Of a stretch of 37,690 nt of DNA, positions 1 to 8,636 are shown piece after piece. The translations under genes and the position numbers were made by a program. Origin of the DNA: Halioglobus sp. (GTDB lineage Bacteria > Pseudomonadota > Gammaproteobacteria > Pseudomonadales > Halieaceae). The notes under the pieces are model-generated. The model was not told the DNA's origin and did no database searches. It saw nothing but the letters and a program-made list of their open reading frames with translations. The first letter of the stretch is position 1. The number at the start of each line of letters is the position of its first letter. The stretch is taken from NCBI GenBank assembly GCA_020443325.1, contig JAGRIK010000295.1:1-37690 (forward strand). Direction: 5' to 3'.

Positions 1-2013
1 CACCGGGATCAATTGCAGGCGCAGATCGACGCCTGGCACCTGGCGAACAACGGCCCGGACTACGATCGGGCTGCGTATCGGGCGTTTCTTGAGGACATCG
101 GCTATCTCCTCCCGGAAGGGCCGGACTTCCAGATCAGCACAACAGGCGTCGACGCGGAAGTTGCCGTCCTGGCCGGGCCGCAACTCGTGGTGCCGGTGAT
201 GAACGCGCGCTACGCGCTCAACGCTGCCAATGCGCGCTGGGGCAGCCTCTACGACGCTCTCTACGGTACGGATGTCATCCCCGAAGACGACGGCGCCGAA
301 CGCGCCGGCGCTTACAATCCCGTGCGCGGGGACAAGGTCATCGCCTATGCCAAACACTTCCTCGACAGCCACTGCCCGCTGACCTCTGGCAGCCACGCCG
401 ACGCTACCGGGTACACTGTTGTTAATGGCGCACTACAGGTCACTCTCGGCGACGGCGCACAGTCTGCACTGCAGGCACCGGAGCAATTGCGCGGTTACAC
501 TGGCGATGCGGCAACACCTGCCAGTGTCCTGTTGCGGCACAACGGCCTGCATATTGAAATCCAGATTGATCCCGCCAGCCCGATTGGCGCAACCGATGCC
601 GCCGGCGTAAAGGACGTGGTGCTGGAAGCCGCGCTCACGACCATCCAGGACTGTGAAGACTCCGTCGCCGCGGTCGATGCCGAGGACAAATCCGTCGCGT
701 ACGCAAACTGGCTGGGGCTGATGCGCGGCGACCTCAGCGACAGCTTTGCCAAAGGTGATAAAACGGTCACCCGTCGCCTCAACCCGGACCGGACGTTTAC
801 CGCGCCTGACGGCGGCGAGTTGGTGCTGCCCGGACGCAGCCTGATGTTCGTGCGCAATGTCGGCCACCTGATGACCACGCCGGCAATTCTTGACGCACAG
901 GGAGCCGAAATACCGGAAGGCATCATGGACGGCCTGTTCACAGCCATGATTGCACTGCACGACCTGAACAAAACGGACGAGGACGGCCGCAACTCCAGGC
1001 AGGGCAGTGTCTATATCGTGAAGCCGAAAATGCACGGACCGGAGGAAGTGGCTTTTACCTGTGAGCTCTTTGACCGTATCGAGGACATTCTCGGGCTCGC
1101 GCGCAACACCCTGAAAGTGGGCATCATGGATGAGGAGCGCCGCACCACCATCAACCTCAAGGAGTGTATTCGCGCGGCGAAGGATCGGCTTGTCTTCATC
1201 AACACCGGCTTTCTGGATCGCACCGGCGACGAGATACACACCAGCATGAAAGCCGGCGCAATGACCCCGAAGGGCGCCATGAAGCAGGAGCCCTGGATCA
1301 ACGCCTACGAGGACTGGAACGTCGATACCGGCCTGCGCTGTGGCCTGCTCGGCAAAGCGCAGATTGGCAAGGGTATGTGGGCGATGCCGGACCTGATGGC
1401 CGATATGATGAAAAACAAGATCGCGCACCCACAGGCTGGTGCCAGTACCGCATGGGTGCCCTCACCCACCGCGGCCACACTGCACGCCATGCACTACCAC
1501 CAGGTGAATGTCGCCCAGCGCCAGGAAGCACTCAAGGGACAAAGCCGCGCCTCGCTGGACGATATACTCTGCATCCCGCTGAAGGGTGCCGCCGGACTCA
1601 GTGACGCTGACATACAACGGGAACTGGACAACAACGCGCAGGGCATACTCGGCTACGTGGTGCGCTGGATCGACCAGGGCGTGGGGTGCTCCAAGGTGCC
1701 GGACATCCATCACGTCGGGCTCATGGAAGACCGCGCCACGTTGCGTATCTCCAGCCAGCATATCGCCAACTGGCTGCATCACGGTGTATGTACCAAAGCG
1801 CAGGTACGCGAGACACTGGAGCGTATGGCTGCCGTGGTGGATACGCAGAATGCGGGAGACCCCGCCTATCGCACTATGGCCCCGGACTTTGATAACAGTA
1901 TCGCGTTCCAGGCGGCTTGCGATCTCGTGTTTCTCGGTGAGGAGCAACCCAACGGTTACACTGAACCGGTGTTGCACGCGCGGCGCAGGGAGGCGAAGGC
2001 CAGTCAGTCGTAG
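1..2013 (+). CDS. glcB: Malate synthase G, 5'-truncated by the window edge
   Basis: Condenses glyoxylate with acetyl-CoA to give malate in the glyoxylate/glycolate route in the cytosol. The reading frame is open from base 1 (HRDQLQAQ...), so the true start lies upstream. About 670 of the usual ~725 residues are present, and the TTG at 13 is not a real start. Recognisable malate synthase G blocks include [74 protein letters not shown] and [13 protein letters not shown]. The C-terminal part carries [18 protein letters not shown]. The single long-chain (G) form is clear from length and from the inserted domain region. No partner gene is adjacent on the right; the gene ends at a strong terminator. 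No frameshift is seen. Confidence 0.97.
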   Translation, partial: HRDQLQAQIDAWHLANNGPDYDRAAYRAFLEDIGYLLPEGPDFQISTTGVDAEVAVLAGPQLVVPVMNARYALNAANARWGSLYDALYGTDVIPEDDGAERAGAYNPVRGDKVIAYAKHFLDSHCPLTSGSHADATGYTVVNGALQVTLGDGAQSALQAPEQLRGYTGDAATPASVLLRHNGLHIEIQIDPASPIGATDAAGVKDVVLEAALTTIQDCEDSVAAVDAEDKSVAYANWLGLMRGDLSDSFAKGDKTVTRRLNPDRTFTAPDGGELVLPGRSLMFVRNVGHLMTTPAILDAQGAEIPEGIMDGLFTAMIALHDLNKTDEDGRNSRQGSVYIVKPKMHGPEEVAFTCELFDRIEDILGLARNTLKVGIMDEERRTTINLKECIRAAKDRLVFINTGFLDRTGDEIHTSMKAGAMTPKGAMKQEPWINAYEDWNVDTGLRCGLLGKAQIGKGMWAMPDLMADMMKNKIAHPQAGASTAWVPSPTAATLHAMHYHQVNVAQRQEALKGQSRASLDDILCIPLKGAAGLSDADIQRELDNNAQGILGYVVRWIDQGVGCSKVPDIHHVGLMEDRATLRISSQHIANWLHHGVCTKAQVRETLERMAAVVDTQNAGDPAYRTMAPDFDNSIAFQAACDLVFLGEEQPNGYTEPVLHARRREAKASQS

Positions 2014-2077
2014 CGCGTAATTGCGCCACCGGGGCAGCAAATGCCCGGAGCACTGGATGCACCGCGCCAAACTACAT

Positions 2078-2110
2078 AAAAAAAAGCCCGGCAGACGCCG
2101 GGCTTTTTTA
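2078..2110. terminator. Bidirectional rho-independent terminator between glcB and the first pilin gene
   Basis: Perfect 7-bp stem GCCCGGC (2086-2092) / GCCGGGC (2097-2103) with an AGAC loop. It is flanked by an A-run on the left and a T-run on the right, so it can act for glcB on + and for the pilin gene on -. Confidence 0.9.
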
Positions 2111-2213
2111 TTTGCCGGTCCCATCATTGATGAAACCGGACTCTGCTATTTGCTGAGAAACACTAGCTCGTCAGAAGCCGGGTTTCTCAAACAGCCAGCT
2201 ACATGAGGCCAAC

Positions 2214-2720
2214 CTAACCGCGACAGTTGGCGGGCAGGTATTTGGTGGGTACCGGAGTTTCCTTGTTCGGACCCCAACCGCTGATGCACTCCCAGGTCAT
2301 GGTGCCGTCAGCATTGGTGGAACCAGACAGTTGGAAGAAGCTCACCGGGTCGCCAACCTCGGGCGTACCGCCAGTCCATACGGCGTCGAACACCTCCGCA
2401 CCAACATAGACAGATTCGCCGGGGCTTATGCTTCCGGACTGCGGGTACATTTCCAGGCTGACCAAGATCTCGCTTCCCGGACGATAAGCAGTGTTGATTC
2501 CGAACGAAGTCACGTCATCCGGGAAACCGTTTGTGGCGACATACTCGGCGATAGTGGTTTTCGCCTCAGCCAGGGCCGCCAGCGGTTCAGTCATCTTGGA
2601 ACGCGCGATATAGTCCTGGTAAGCGGGGAGTGCAATAGCCGCCAGTATGCCGACAATCGCAATGACGATCATCAGTTCGATAAGAGTAAAGCCCCTTTCA
2701 GATTTCTGTCTTGTTTTCAT
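2214..2720 (-). CDS. pilA: Type IV major pilin PilA (copy 1)
   Basis: Structural subunit of type IV pili, 168 aa. A 10-residue charged leader ends in Gly10, followed by the class III signal [20 protein letters not shown]. PilD would cut between Gly10 and Phe11, and Glu5 of the mature protein is present. The hydrophobic N-terminal helix is followed by [22 protein letters not shown], typical of Pseudomonas-like pilins. A C-terminal disulfide loop is likely between Cys145 (TWEC) and Cys166 (NCRG). The start is ATG with AAGAGAG upstream. The N-terminal ~60 residues are almost the same as in the pilin at 7923-8411, while the middle of the protein differs. It lies downstream of the glycosyltransferase genes on the same strand but has its own sigma-54-type promoter. 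Confidence 0.96.
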   Translation of the reverse strand: MKTRQKSERGFTLIELMIVIAIVGILAAIALPAYQDYIARSKMTEPLAALAEAKTTIAEYVATNGFPDDVTSFGINTAYRPGSEILVSLEMYPQSGSISPGESVYVGAEVFDAVWTGGTPEVGDPVSFFQLSGSTNADGTMTWECISGWGPNKETPVPTKYLPANCRG

Positions 2721-2800
2721 TTTTTAACGCTCTCTTGTAATTGGTTAGTCGCCCGCGTGTGCAAATCTTGCGCTGAATGCTCCTGGGCCGATAATCACAT

Positions 2801-2817
2801 AGCAGATAGCGTGCCAA
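2801..2817 (-). promoter_or_regulatory. Sigma-54 (-24/-12) promoter of pilA copy 1
   Basis: On the - strand the sequence reads TTGGCACGCTATCTGCT. It has the invariant GG and GC exactly 10 bases apart and differs from TGGCACG-N4-TTGCW at one position. Transcription would start near 2790, giving a ~70-base leader before the ATG at 2720. Pseudomonas pilA is known to be sigma-54/PilR driven. Confidence 0.85.
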
Positions 2818-2855
2818 GACAATTAAAAAAAAAAAAAAAATATTTTTCTTATTAT

Positions 2856-2868
2856 ATTCAAGCACTTG
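2856..2868. promoter_or_regulatory. Possible IHF site in pilA copy 1 promoter region
   Basis: ATTCAAGCACTTG matches the IHF consensus WATCAA-N4-TTR except at one position. It lies 39 bases upstream of the -24 element, almost the same distance as the better match at the second pilin gene. A run of 16 A (2825-2840) lies between it and the promoter. Confidence 0.4.
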
Positions 2869-2940
2869 GGATATCTAAATCATTCAGGGCCACGTGACTG
2901 AGACGCTGGCCTGAGCCGGATGGTCACAGCGTGCAGATCG

Positions 2941-2965
2941 AAATGTGACAATTTTTGTCACATTT
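2941..2965. promoter_or_regulatory. Inverted repeat, probable activator (PilR-type) site upstream of pilA copy 1
   Basis: Perfect 10-bp arms AAATGTGACA / TGTCACATTT are separated by 5 bases. The centre is about 136 bases upstream of the -24/-12 element. It contains TGTC on both strands, the core reported for PilR sites in Pseudomonas. A near copy sits at the matching place upstream of the second pilin gene. Assignment to PilR is inference. The rest of the 2721-3044 interval shows no gene. Confidence 0.6.
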
Positions 2966-3044
2966 CGGCACTTAGTGCCCCAGCAGTACCGCGGGGAATT
3001 CTGGATCAATCCTGTGAAGCCGAAGGTGTGTACCGCCGGAAGAT

Positions 3045-3926
3045 TTATCCGGCGCGCCGGTCATTGGGATTGGAGGTATCCTTGAATTGCAGGTTGGTCA
3101 GCTGCTCGGAGAGCAACCCGATGAGGAACATCACCATCCCCGCGAGAATGAGCATTGTGCTCATGTTGGTAAAGCGCCAACCAGAACTCATCACCGTCAG
3201 GAAGTAATTCAGGAACCCCAAACCGGAGACGATCACGGCTGCTGGGAAATAGATCTTCAACGGCGAATAGAGTGTCCCCACTTTGAAAATGATCAACAGG
3301 AAACGGATACCATCCTTCATCATGCTGATGTGGCTTTTCCCCAGCCGTTTCGACACGGTAATGGGAACAAAACCGACGGAATACCCCGCGCGAAAGAATG
3401 CCATCGTTGAGGTGGTGGGATAGCTGAAACCATTGGGCAACAGGTACAGGAAGCCGAGGAATTTTCTGCGGTTGGCGCAGCGAAAGCCCGAAGTCAAATC
3501 ATCTATCTTGCGGTTGACCATCCAGCTGGCAAAACCGTTGTAAAACGCATTGGCACTCCAGCGGGCAACGCTGGCCTGTGAATCCCTGCCACTGCGTGCA
3601 CCTACAACCAGGTCATAGCCCTCATCCACCTTGCTGACCAATCTGTCGATGTCGGCCGCGCTGTGCTGGCCATCGCCATCCATGAACACCAGGTAATCAC
3701 CTTTGGCGGCGCGAGCTCCCGCCTTGACTGCCGCGCCATTGCCCTTGGAGTACGGATGCGTAATGACCCTGACCCCGGCATCGATGCAGACCTGTTCCGT
3801 GGTATCCGTAGAGCCGTCATTCACGACAATGATTTCGGCGTCGGGGTAGAGCTCAATCAATTCGGGAAGCAGGACGGCTAAACCGAGCTCCTCGTTCTTG
3901 GCCGGAATGACAATAGATACTTTCAC
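3045..3926 (-). CDS. GT2 family polyprenyl-phosphate sugar (mannose-type) synthase
   Basis: Predicted inner-membrane-attached glycosyltransferase, 293 aa. It would load a sugar from a nucleotide donor onto undecaprenyl phosphate, as DPM1/GtrB-type enzymes do. GT-A fold motifs are visible: VSIVIPAKNEE at the N-terminus, NDGSTD at 36-41, FMDGDGQH at 81-88 with the metal-binding DGD, and SKRLGKSHIS near 192-201. Two C-terminal membrane spans lie at about 225-246 and 257-275. The GTG start at 3926 follows GGAGA and lies 3 bases after the stop of the GT-C gene upstream, so the genes are co-transcribed and probably coupled. In context it should supply the lipid-linked sugar used by the two GT-C proteins. 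The actual sugar cannot be read from the sequence. A small stem (CGCCGGA/TCCGGCG, 3034-3054) spans its end. Confidence 0.85.
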   Translation of the reverse strand: MKVSIVIPAKNEELGLAVLLPELIELYPDAEIIVVNDGSTDTTEQVCIDAGVRVITHPYSKGNGAAVKAGARAAKGDYLVFMDGDGQHSAADIDRLVSKVDEGYDLVVGARSGRDSQASVARWSANAFYNGFASWMVNRKIDDLTSGFRCANRRKFLGFLYLLPNGFSYPTTSTMAFFRAGYSVGFVPITVSKRLGKSHISMMKDGIRFLLIIFKVGTLYSPLKIYFPAAVIVSGLGFLNYFLTVMSSGWRFTNMSTMLILAGMVMFLIGLLSEQLTNLQFKDTSNPNDRRAG

Positions 3927-3929
3927 AGG

Positions 3930-5858
3930 CTAATTCTCCAGGTACAGTGCCAGAGTCTGTTGTTGAGCGACCGTCAACTTACCCTGCTGATCCTTCTGTT
4001 GCAATGCAGCGATAACTGCCTGCGCTGTCTCCACCTTGCCCAAGGCCGTGGCAAAATGCAATTTCATCAGTAACCCACGCGTGTTATTTGGCGATAGCGC
4101 GAGAAAACGCTCGATATAGGCGAGGGCATTATCATACCTTTGCAGAGCATTCTCCAGCACCGCGAGATTGGAATAGATATTCGGTGACGCCTTGGCCTGA
4201 AAATCCTCTACCAGAAAAATCTCGGCCACGCGGTCGGCAAAATGCACCCGGTCTATCTGCGGGCAACGGTTGTCCTGCAGCAGTCGCACCATGGTGAGCA
4301 GCGTTGTCACAGAACTCAAGGGCCTGCCAGGATCATCCCGTCCCAGTTCATCAATTGTCGCATCCGAGATAGGTTTATTGGCGAAACAGCTCAACGCGAG
4401 ATTGCGAATCTGGTAGTCACCGCTGCGTTCCTGCAAGCCGGCCGCATTCGCGCTTGCCTCGAATGCACGTTTCGAATACTCGAAGGCCGCCTCGATTTCC
4501 CCCAAACGGGCCATCTCTGTGGCCATATCAATGTTCGCCCTGGCTGATCGCGGATGGCCATTGAGCTGGCTCAGCAGCAGCAGCGAACGGTTGGACCAGA
4601 CCTGGACCTGCGAACTGGTCTGGAATGACAGCAAGAACACGCACAGACCGAGACACACTAACAAAGGCGTCCGCGGTTCGGGCCACTTCCTGACGACAGT
4701 GGCGAACACCCCTCCCAGCGCTAAAACCAGCCCAATCGCCGGATAGTAGTTGCGGTGTTCGAAATACAGCTCAAGGGGGATAACCGTAGACTCGACACTG
4801 TGGCCAAGTAAAAACCATGCTATGCCAAATACGACCCAGCGGCCCGCTTGCCAACGCAGCAATGCAGCACAAACAGCAATCAACAACAGCCAGGCCAGGA
4901 TGGCGTAGAGTGTCGACATGGGTTCCAGAAGGCCGCGCGACAAAACAACATCGTCCTGGTACAGCCCCATTCTGGCGACCTGCGGATGGCACCACTGAAT
5001 CACGTAATCCCAGACTATGCGCGCCTGGGTAAACAGGCGCTCCTCCAGCGTGAAAGCGCGATTGCGAAAGCGCGCTGCAAGCTGGTCCCAGCGCAACAGT
5101 AAGATGCCTGCCAGCGCAACGAAACCGGTGGCGATCAGACCGTAAGTGAGCTTACGCAACCAGGGTATGACTTCCCCGTTGCGCCCGGCAAACTGCAGCC
5201 ACAACGCTTCCATCAACAACAGAACAGGTATCAGGACTATCGCGTTCTCCTTGGCTAGAAGCGCGATAACAAGAAAAGCCGGCACGGGCAAAAAGCGCCA
5301 CCAGCCAACCTTGCCCTTAATCAGCCCAAAGCGCCAGTACAGGTAGCTGATGCTACCCAGCAGCATAAAAAAGGTAGCCAGCATGGCCATGCGCTGCACG
5401 ACATAGAGCACTGTGCTGACCAGCAGCGGATGAAGAAGCCATACGCCACCCAGCAGCACCGCCAGTGCGCGGTATCCGGGGATATCCAGGAACCGGAAGA
5501 GCAGCCAGAACAGCCAGATGACCAGTGCACCGTTCAGCAGGTGTAATACGATATTGACTTTCTTGCCGCCGGAGATGCCTTCATCCAGATACATCTTTTC
5601 GAGCACAAAACTGGCCATGGACACCGATCGCCCAAGGGTTCCGGATCTGTCACCAAAGATATAGTCGAAAGCCAGCTCAGGGCGGCCTTTCAGATCGTCG
5701 ATCACCAGCACGCTGGAGCGATCATCCAGTAGCTCCGGGCCATGAATGCCCGGCCAGTATATCCATAGGCCGATCAGAAGAAGTATCACGGTGCATAGCA
5801 GCGCACCGACTGTAGACAGCCTGAATCGTTCGGTTGGCGATATGCGTAACTGAGTCAT
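3930..5858 (-). CDS. TMTC-like GT-C membrane glycosyltransferase with C-terminal TPR-like region (second of tandem pair)
   Basis: 642 aa. About ten membrane spans fill residues 15-410 and a soluble helical region of TPR type fills ~430-642 (for example PRSARANIDMATEMARLGEIEAAFEYSKRA and NALAYIERFLALSPNN, split here by position). The first periplasmic loop carries an acidic pair (LLDDR, Asp45-Asp46), the place of the catalytic acid in GT-C enzymes. Further landmarks are VLHLLNG at 104-110, HPLLVSTVLYVVQRMAML at 143-160, AKEN at 202-205 and VESTVIPLELYFEHRNYYP at 355-373. This order of acidic loop, membrane core and TPR tail resembles eukaryotic TMTC protein O-mannosyltransferases and their bacterial relatives. 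The ATG overlaps the stop of the preceding paralogue by 4 bases (ATGA). Function as a pilin O-glycosyltransferase is inferred from context. It could instead modify other exported proteins or glycans. Confidence 0.7.
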   Translation of the reverse strand: MTQLRISPTERFRLSTVGALLCTVILLLIGLWIYWPGIHGPELLDDRSSVLVIDDLKGRPELAFDYIFGDRSGTLGRSVSMASFVLEKMYLDEGISGGKKVNIVLHLLNGALVIWLFWLLFRFLDIPGYRALAVLLGGVWLLHPLLVSTVLYVVQRMAMLATFFMLLGSISYLYWRFGLIKGKVGWWRFLPVPAFLVIALLAKENAIVLIPVLLLMEALWLQFAGRNGEVIPWLRKLTYGLIATGFVALAGILLLRWDQLAARFRNRAFTLEERLFTQARIVWDYVIQWCHPQVARMGLYQDDVVLSRGLLEPMSTLYAILAWLLLIAVCAALLRWQAGRWVVFGIAWFLLGHSVESTVIPLELYFEHRNYYPAIGLVLALGGVFATVVRKWPEPRTPLLVCLGLCVFLLSFQTSSQVQVWSNRSLLLLSQLNGHPRSARANIDMATEMARLGEIEAAFEYSKRAFEASANAAGLQERSGDYQIRNLALSCFANKPISDATIDELGRDDPGRPLSSVTTLLTMVRLLQDNRCPQIDRVHFADRVAEIFLVEDFQAKASPNIYSNLAVLENALQRYDNALAYIERFLALSPNNTRGLLMKLHFATALGKVETAQAVIAALQQKDQQGKLTVAQQQTLALYLEN

Positions 5859-7825
5859 TGTTCAAACAGCGCCTTAACAGTGGGCAGATTGCGCCGCAAA
5901 TGATCCCGCTGCATCGACTCCCGAACAGCCTCGTAGGTGTTGGCAAGGTCGTCGCTGCCATAGTACGCCGCCAGGGCAGCGGACGCATTGGGGCTGCTGG
6001 CATTCAGCTGGGCTGAACGCTCCAACAGGGGAAGTAAGGTAGCCTTTTCTTCGGGTGCTGTCGCCATCACAAAACGGGACTGCAGCCCGACAATATCGGT
6101 CTTTCCGGGATAGCGTGCGACCAACAGTTGCAATAGATCGGCCACGCGATCACGCTCCGGCGCTGCCGCTGGTGTCAGGGAGAAATCAACAAGTGCACCC
6201 AGCGCCGTGCGATCGGCCGATTGCAGACGACGTGTTTTGGCCAACTCTGTCATCACTGCCAACCAGTTGTTCTCCTGTGCGAGCCCTGGAAAATACAGTG
6301 TGTCCAACTGGTATAGCATCACCAGCGCCGGAAAGCTCCGCTCATCCATCGCGCGCATCGTTTCGAAAAAACCGCGCGATGTTACCGCCAGCGCGCGCTG
6401 CTCCTCTTTATCCAAGCCAAGCGTTTCGGCCTGCTGAAAGCGTTTAAACAACGCGTTCGCATAGAAAAAATTCGCCCGGGCCGATTGCGGATGATTGACG
6501 ACATTGAATCGAGCCAGGCTCAGTTCATCGCTCCAGGCGCTGGTTCGGACCGACAATAACACAGCCAGCAGGCATAATACGCCGCCGACAGCCGGGCCGG
6601 GACGCAACTGTTCGAAGCGCGTGGCACCTTTGAAAATCGCCAGGGCAACCAGCAGGCAAACACTCACACTCGGCAGATAATTGCGGTGTTCAAACACCAT
6701 CTCCAGCGGCAGCACGGTAGATTCCATACTGTGCGCCACCAGGTAAAAGAAGACTGTAAACGCAATCAGTGGGTAGCGTCTGTGCCACACCACCGTAGCG
6801 GCTAGCACCAGGGCCCAAGCGAAAAGCGACAGAATTGTCGTCAACGGCGCCCACAGGCTGCGGGAAATCACGATATCATCGTGAAAGAACCCCATGCTGA
6901 TGATGTTGGGAAACAACATCCAACTCAGGTACTGCCACAGTGCCCGGCCCTGGGTGAGCAGGCGTTCAGGCAACGTAAACTCCCGCCCCCCATACCGGCC
7001 AAGCAGTACCTCTGGCGAGACCAGGTACAACGCAATCACCAGCAGAACCGGCAGTACCAGCGCTAACCACGCCAGCCACACCAACGGTTTGCGGGAACGC
7101 CCGGACCATATCCCCCAAAACAGCGTAACCTCAACGACCACAATCAACCAGGGCAACAGCGCGCCGTTTTCCTTGGATAGCACAGCGAATACGGTGAGCA
7201 GCGCCAACCAGAGGACTGCGGCCAGCACTTCCCCTGTTCCGGCGCCCGACTCCGCCCAGCGCAGGCGATAACGCGTGAATACCAGCAGACCGCCGAGTGT
7301 GAACAGTGTCGACAACTGTGCCATACGCTGCACCGCGTAAAGCACTGTGGATACTTGAATGGGGTGTAACAGCCAGATAGAGGCGGCAATCAATGCCACC
7401 AGCTTGCATTGGTAGGCACTCAAACGGTGGGCACGCAATGCGGGCGTGTGCAGCAGCGCCAGTGCAAACAGGAAAACCAGCGCGCCGATGGTGATATGTA
7501 TCGCCAGATTGGTCGCTTTCAGGCTGAACGGTGTGAATGCACCCGCTGCAGCGTGATTCGCGGCAAACGTCAGCATTGCAACCGGTCGATACAAAATACT
7601 GGAATAGGAGCTTAACGCCGCTGCCCGCCAGTCATCAAACGTCGCGCCGTCGATCTGCACCTGCGGGTTCGCAAGCAGGTTGGGCTCGTCGTCGAAGAAC
7701 AGTGGGCCGTTCAGCGCGACTCCGTAAGCGAGAAGGCATAATAGTAAAACGGCTGCCGCAAACAGGAACAGCCGACGACTGTCTTTTACAGTATTAGGTG
7801 GAGTGAGCACCACAGAGTCTTCCAT
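5855..7825 (-). CDS. TMTC-like GT-C membrane glycosyltransferase with C-terminal helical repeats (first of tandem pair)
   Basis: 656 aa, a clear paralogue of the next gene. The first span is at about 18-38, followed by an acidic loop FFDDEPN (Asp45-Asp46-Glu47). Then come LYRPVAMLTFAANHAA and NLAIHITIGALVF, which resemble the RP-LT-F-N and N-LLH blocks of TMTC proteins, and HPIQVSTVLYAVQRMAQL, LSKENGALLPW and ESTVLPLEMVFEHRNYLPS. The C-terminal ~200 residues are soluble and helical, and end in NTYEAVRESMQRDHLRRNLP. It is the first gene of the three-gene unit that lies between two pilin genes. It starts 97 bases after the upstream pilin stop, behind a terminator, so it depends on read-through or on a promoter I cannot identify in 7826-7870. 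The start ATG has only a weak ribosome site. The sugar and acceptor are unknown. Confidence 0.7.
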   Translation of the reverse strand: MEDSVVLTPPNTVKDSRRLFLFAAAVLLLCLLAYGVALNGPLFFDDEPNLLANPQVQIDGATFDDWRAAALSSYSSILYRPVAMLTFAANHAAAGAFTPFSLKATNLAIHITIGALVFLFALALLHTPALRAHRLSAYQCKLVALIAASIWLLHPIQVSTVLYAVQRMAQLSTLFTLGGLLVFTRYRLRWAESGAGTGEVLAAVLWLALLTVFAVLSKENGALLPWLIVVVEVTLFWGIWSGRSRKPLVWLAWLALVLPVLLVIALYLVSPEVLLGRYGGREFTLPERLLTQGRALWQYLSWMLFPNIISMGFFHDDIVISRSLWAPLTTILSLFAWALVLAATVVWHRRYPLIAFTVFFYLVAHSMESTVLPLEMVFEHRNYLPSVSVCLLVALAIFKGATRFEQLRPGPAVGGVLCLLAVLLSVRTSAWSDELSLARFNVVNHPQSARANFFYANALFKRFQQAETLGLDKEEQRALAVTSRGFFETMRAMDERSFPALVMLYQLDTLYFPGLAQENNWLAVMTELAKTRRLQSADRTALGALVDFSLTPAAAPERDRVADLLQLLVARYPGKTDIVGLQSRFVMATAPEEKATLLPLLERSAQLNASSPNASAALAAYYGSDDLANTYEAVRESMQRDHLRRNLPTVKALFEQ

Positions 7826-7871
7826 ACGGATTCACACGACCAGATGTAATAAAATTATTTTTAACAACGAA

Positions 7872-7897
7872 AAAAAGCCCGGCATGCCGGGCTTTTC
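7872..7897 (-). terminator. Rho-independent terminator after pilA copy 2
   Basis: A 16-base self-complementary core, GCCCGGCATGCCGGGC (7877-7892), is flanked by A and T runs. It starts about 25 bases after the pilin stop codon. The same GCCCGGC/GCCGGGC stem ends pilA copy 1. It probably limits read-through into the glycosyltransferase genes, giving high pilin and low enzyme expression. Confidence 0.88.
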
Positions 7898-7922
7898 AGT
7901 ATAACTGCGTGGTTAGGTTTGA

Positions 7923-8411
7923 TTAACCGCGGCAGTTGGCTGGCAGGTACTTGGTCTCAATTTTGCTGGCGCCTGAAGCGTCACCGGGAACACAATCCCA
8001 GGTCATGGTGCCATCGGCATTGGTTGAGCCTGACAACTGGAACGCCAGAGTCGTATCGCTTCGTGCACCGCCGGCCCAGACGTTTTGACGGACGTTGGCA
8101 ACGATTCGGACAACCTCACCCGCTGACACATCTGCAATAGACAGGTTTTTGAGGATGTCACTGTCACGATCTGATGTGTTGATACCAAACGCTTCGGCAC
8201 CGCTCAGTGGGTAGTTTCCGTTAGCCGCTACATACTCAGCTACGGTTGTCTTCGCTTCAGCCAATGCAGCCAGCGGCTCAGACATTTTGGAACGTACGAT
8301 GTAGTCCTGGTATGCGGGCAGTGCGATTGCAGCCAGAATACCAACGATCGCGATAACGATCATCAGTTCGATAAGGGTGAAACCCTGTTGAGCTTTCTTT
8401 TGAATTGTCAT
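7923..8411 (-). CDS. pilA: Type IV major pilin PilA (copy 2)
   Basis: 162 aa pilin with a 10-residue leader ending in Gly10 before [20 protein letters not shown], the PilD cleavage signal, and mature Glu5. The N-terminal helix and the [22 protein letters not shown] segment nearly match copy 1. The central region ([21 protein letters not shown]) is quite different. A C-terminal disulfide loop is expected between Cys140 (TWDC) and Cys160 (NCRG), and [15 protein letters not shown] is shared with copy 1. GGAGAAG stands just before the ATG. It has its own sigma-54 promoter, activator repeat and terminator, so it is a free-standing transcription unit just upstream of the glycosyltransferase genes. 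Which copy makes the main fibre cannot be told from sequence. Confidence 0.96.
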   Translation of the reverse strand: MTIQKKAQQGFTLIELMIVIAIVGILAAIALPAYQDYIVRSKMSEPLAALAEAKTTVAEYVAANGNYPLSGAEAFGINTSDRDSDILKNLSIADVSAGEVVRIVANVRQNVWAGGARSDTTLAFQLSGSTNADGTMTWDCVPGDASGASKIETKYLPANCRG

Positions 8412-8492
8412 GATACTTCTCCACGTTAAGTTAAAACATGCTCCGGTGAACCGATTCCTTCATCAGAGCAAGCCGTTTGCAAAGATGGATAG

Positions 8493-8509
8493 AGCAGGTT
8501 GCGTGCCAA
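8493..8509 (-). promoter_or_regulatory. Sigma-54 (-24/-12) promoter of pilA copy 2
   Basis: The - strand reads TTGGCACGCAACCTGCT, with GG and GC 10 bases apart. It differs from the copy 1 element only inside the spacer. Expected start near 8482, ~71 bases before the ATG. Confidence 0.87.
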
Positions 8510-8549
8510 CAAATCAACGGCAGTGTATTTATTTTATTTTTTTCAATAA

Positions 8550-8562
8550 TATCAATATCTTA
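8550..8562. promoter_or_regulatory. IHF binding site in pilA copy 2 promoter region
   Basis: TATCAATATCTTA is a full match to WATCAA-N4-TTR. It lies 41 bases upstream of the -24 element within an AT-rich stretch (8525-8580), where bending would bring a distant activator to sigma-54 polymerase. Confidence 0.6.
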
Positions 8563-8636
8563 TAGAATAATAATTTTTCTGAGCGATTTTTAATCCGAAC
8601 TCGAAGCCCTGCAGCACACTGACCCACAAGGTAGAT

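Noticed and set aside
433..1428. 331-codon open frame on the - strand
   Set aside because: Antisense to glcB with no recognisable motif; explained by codon bias.
2331..2897. 188-codon + strand open frame opposite pilA copy 1
   Set aside because: It covers the pilin gene antisense and then the promoter region and A-run; no domain is seen.
3034..3054. Terminator after the GT2 gene
   Set aside because: A 7-bp stem spans the stop codon but no T-tract follows, so termination here is not supported.
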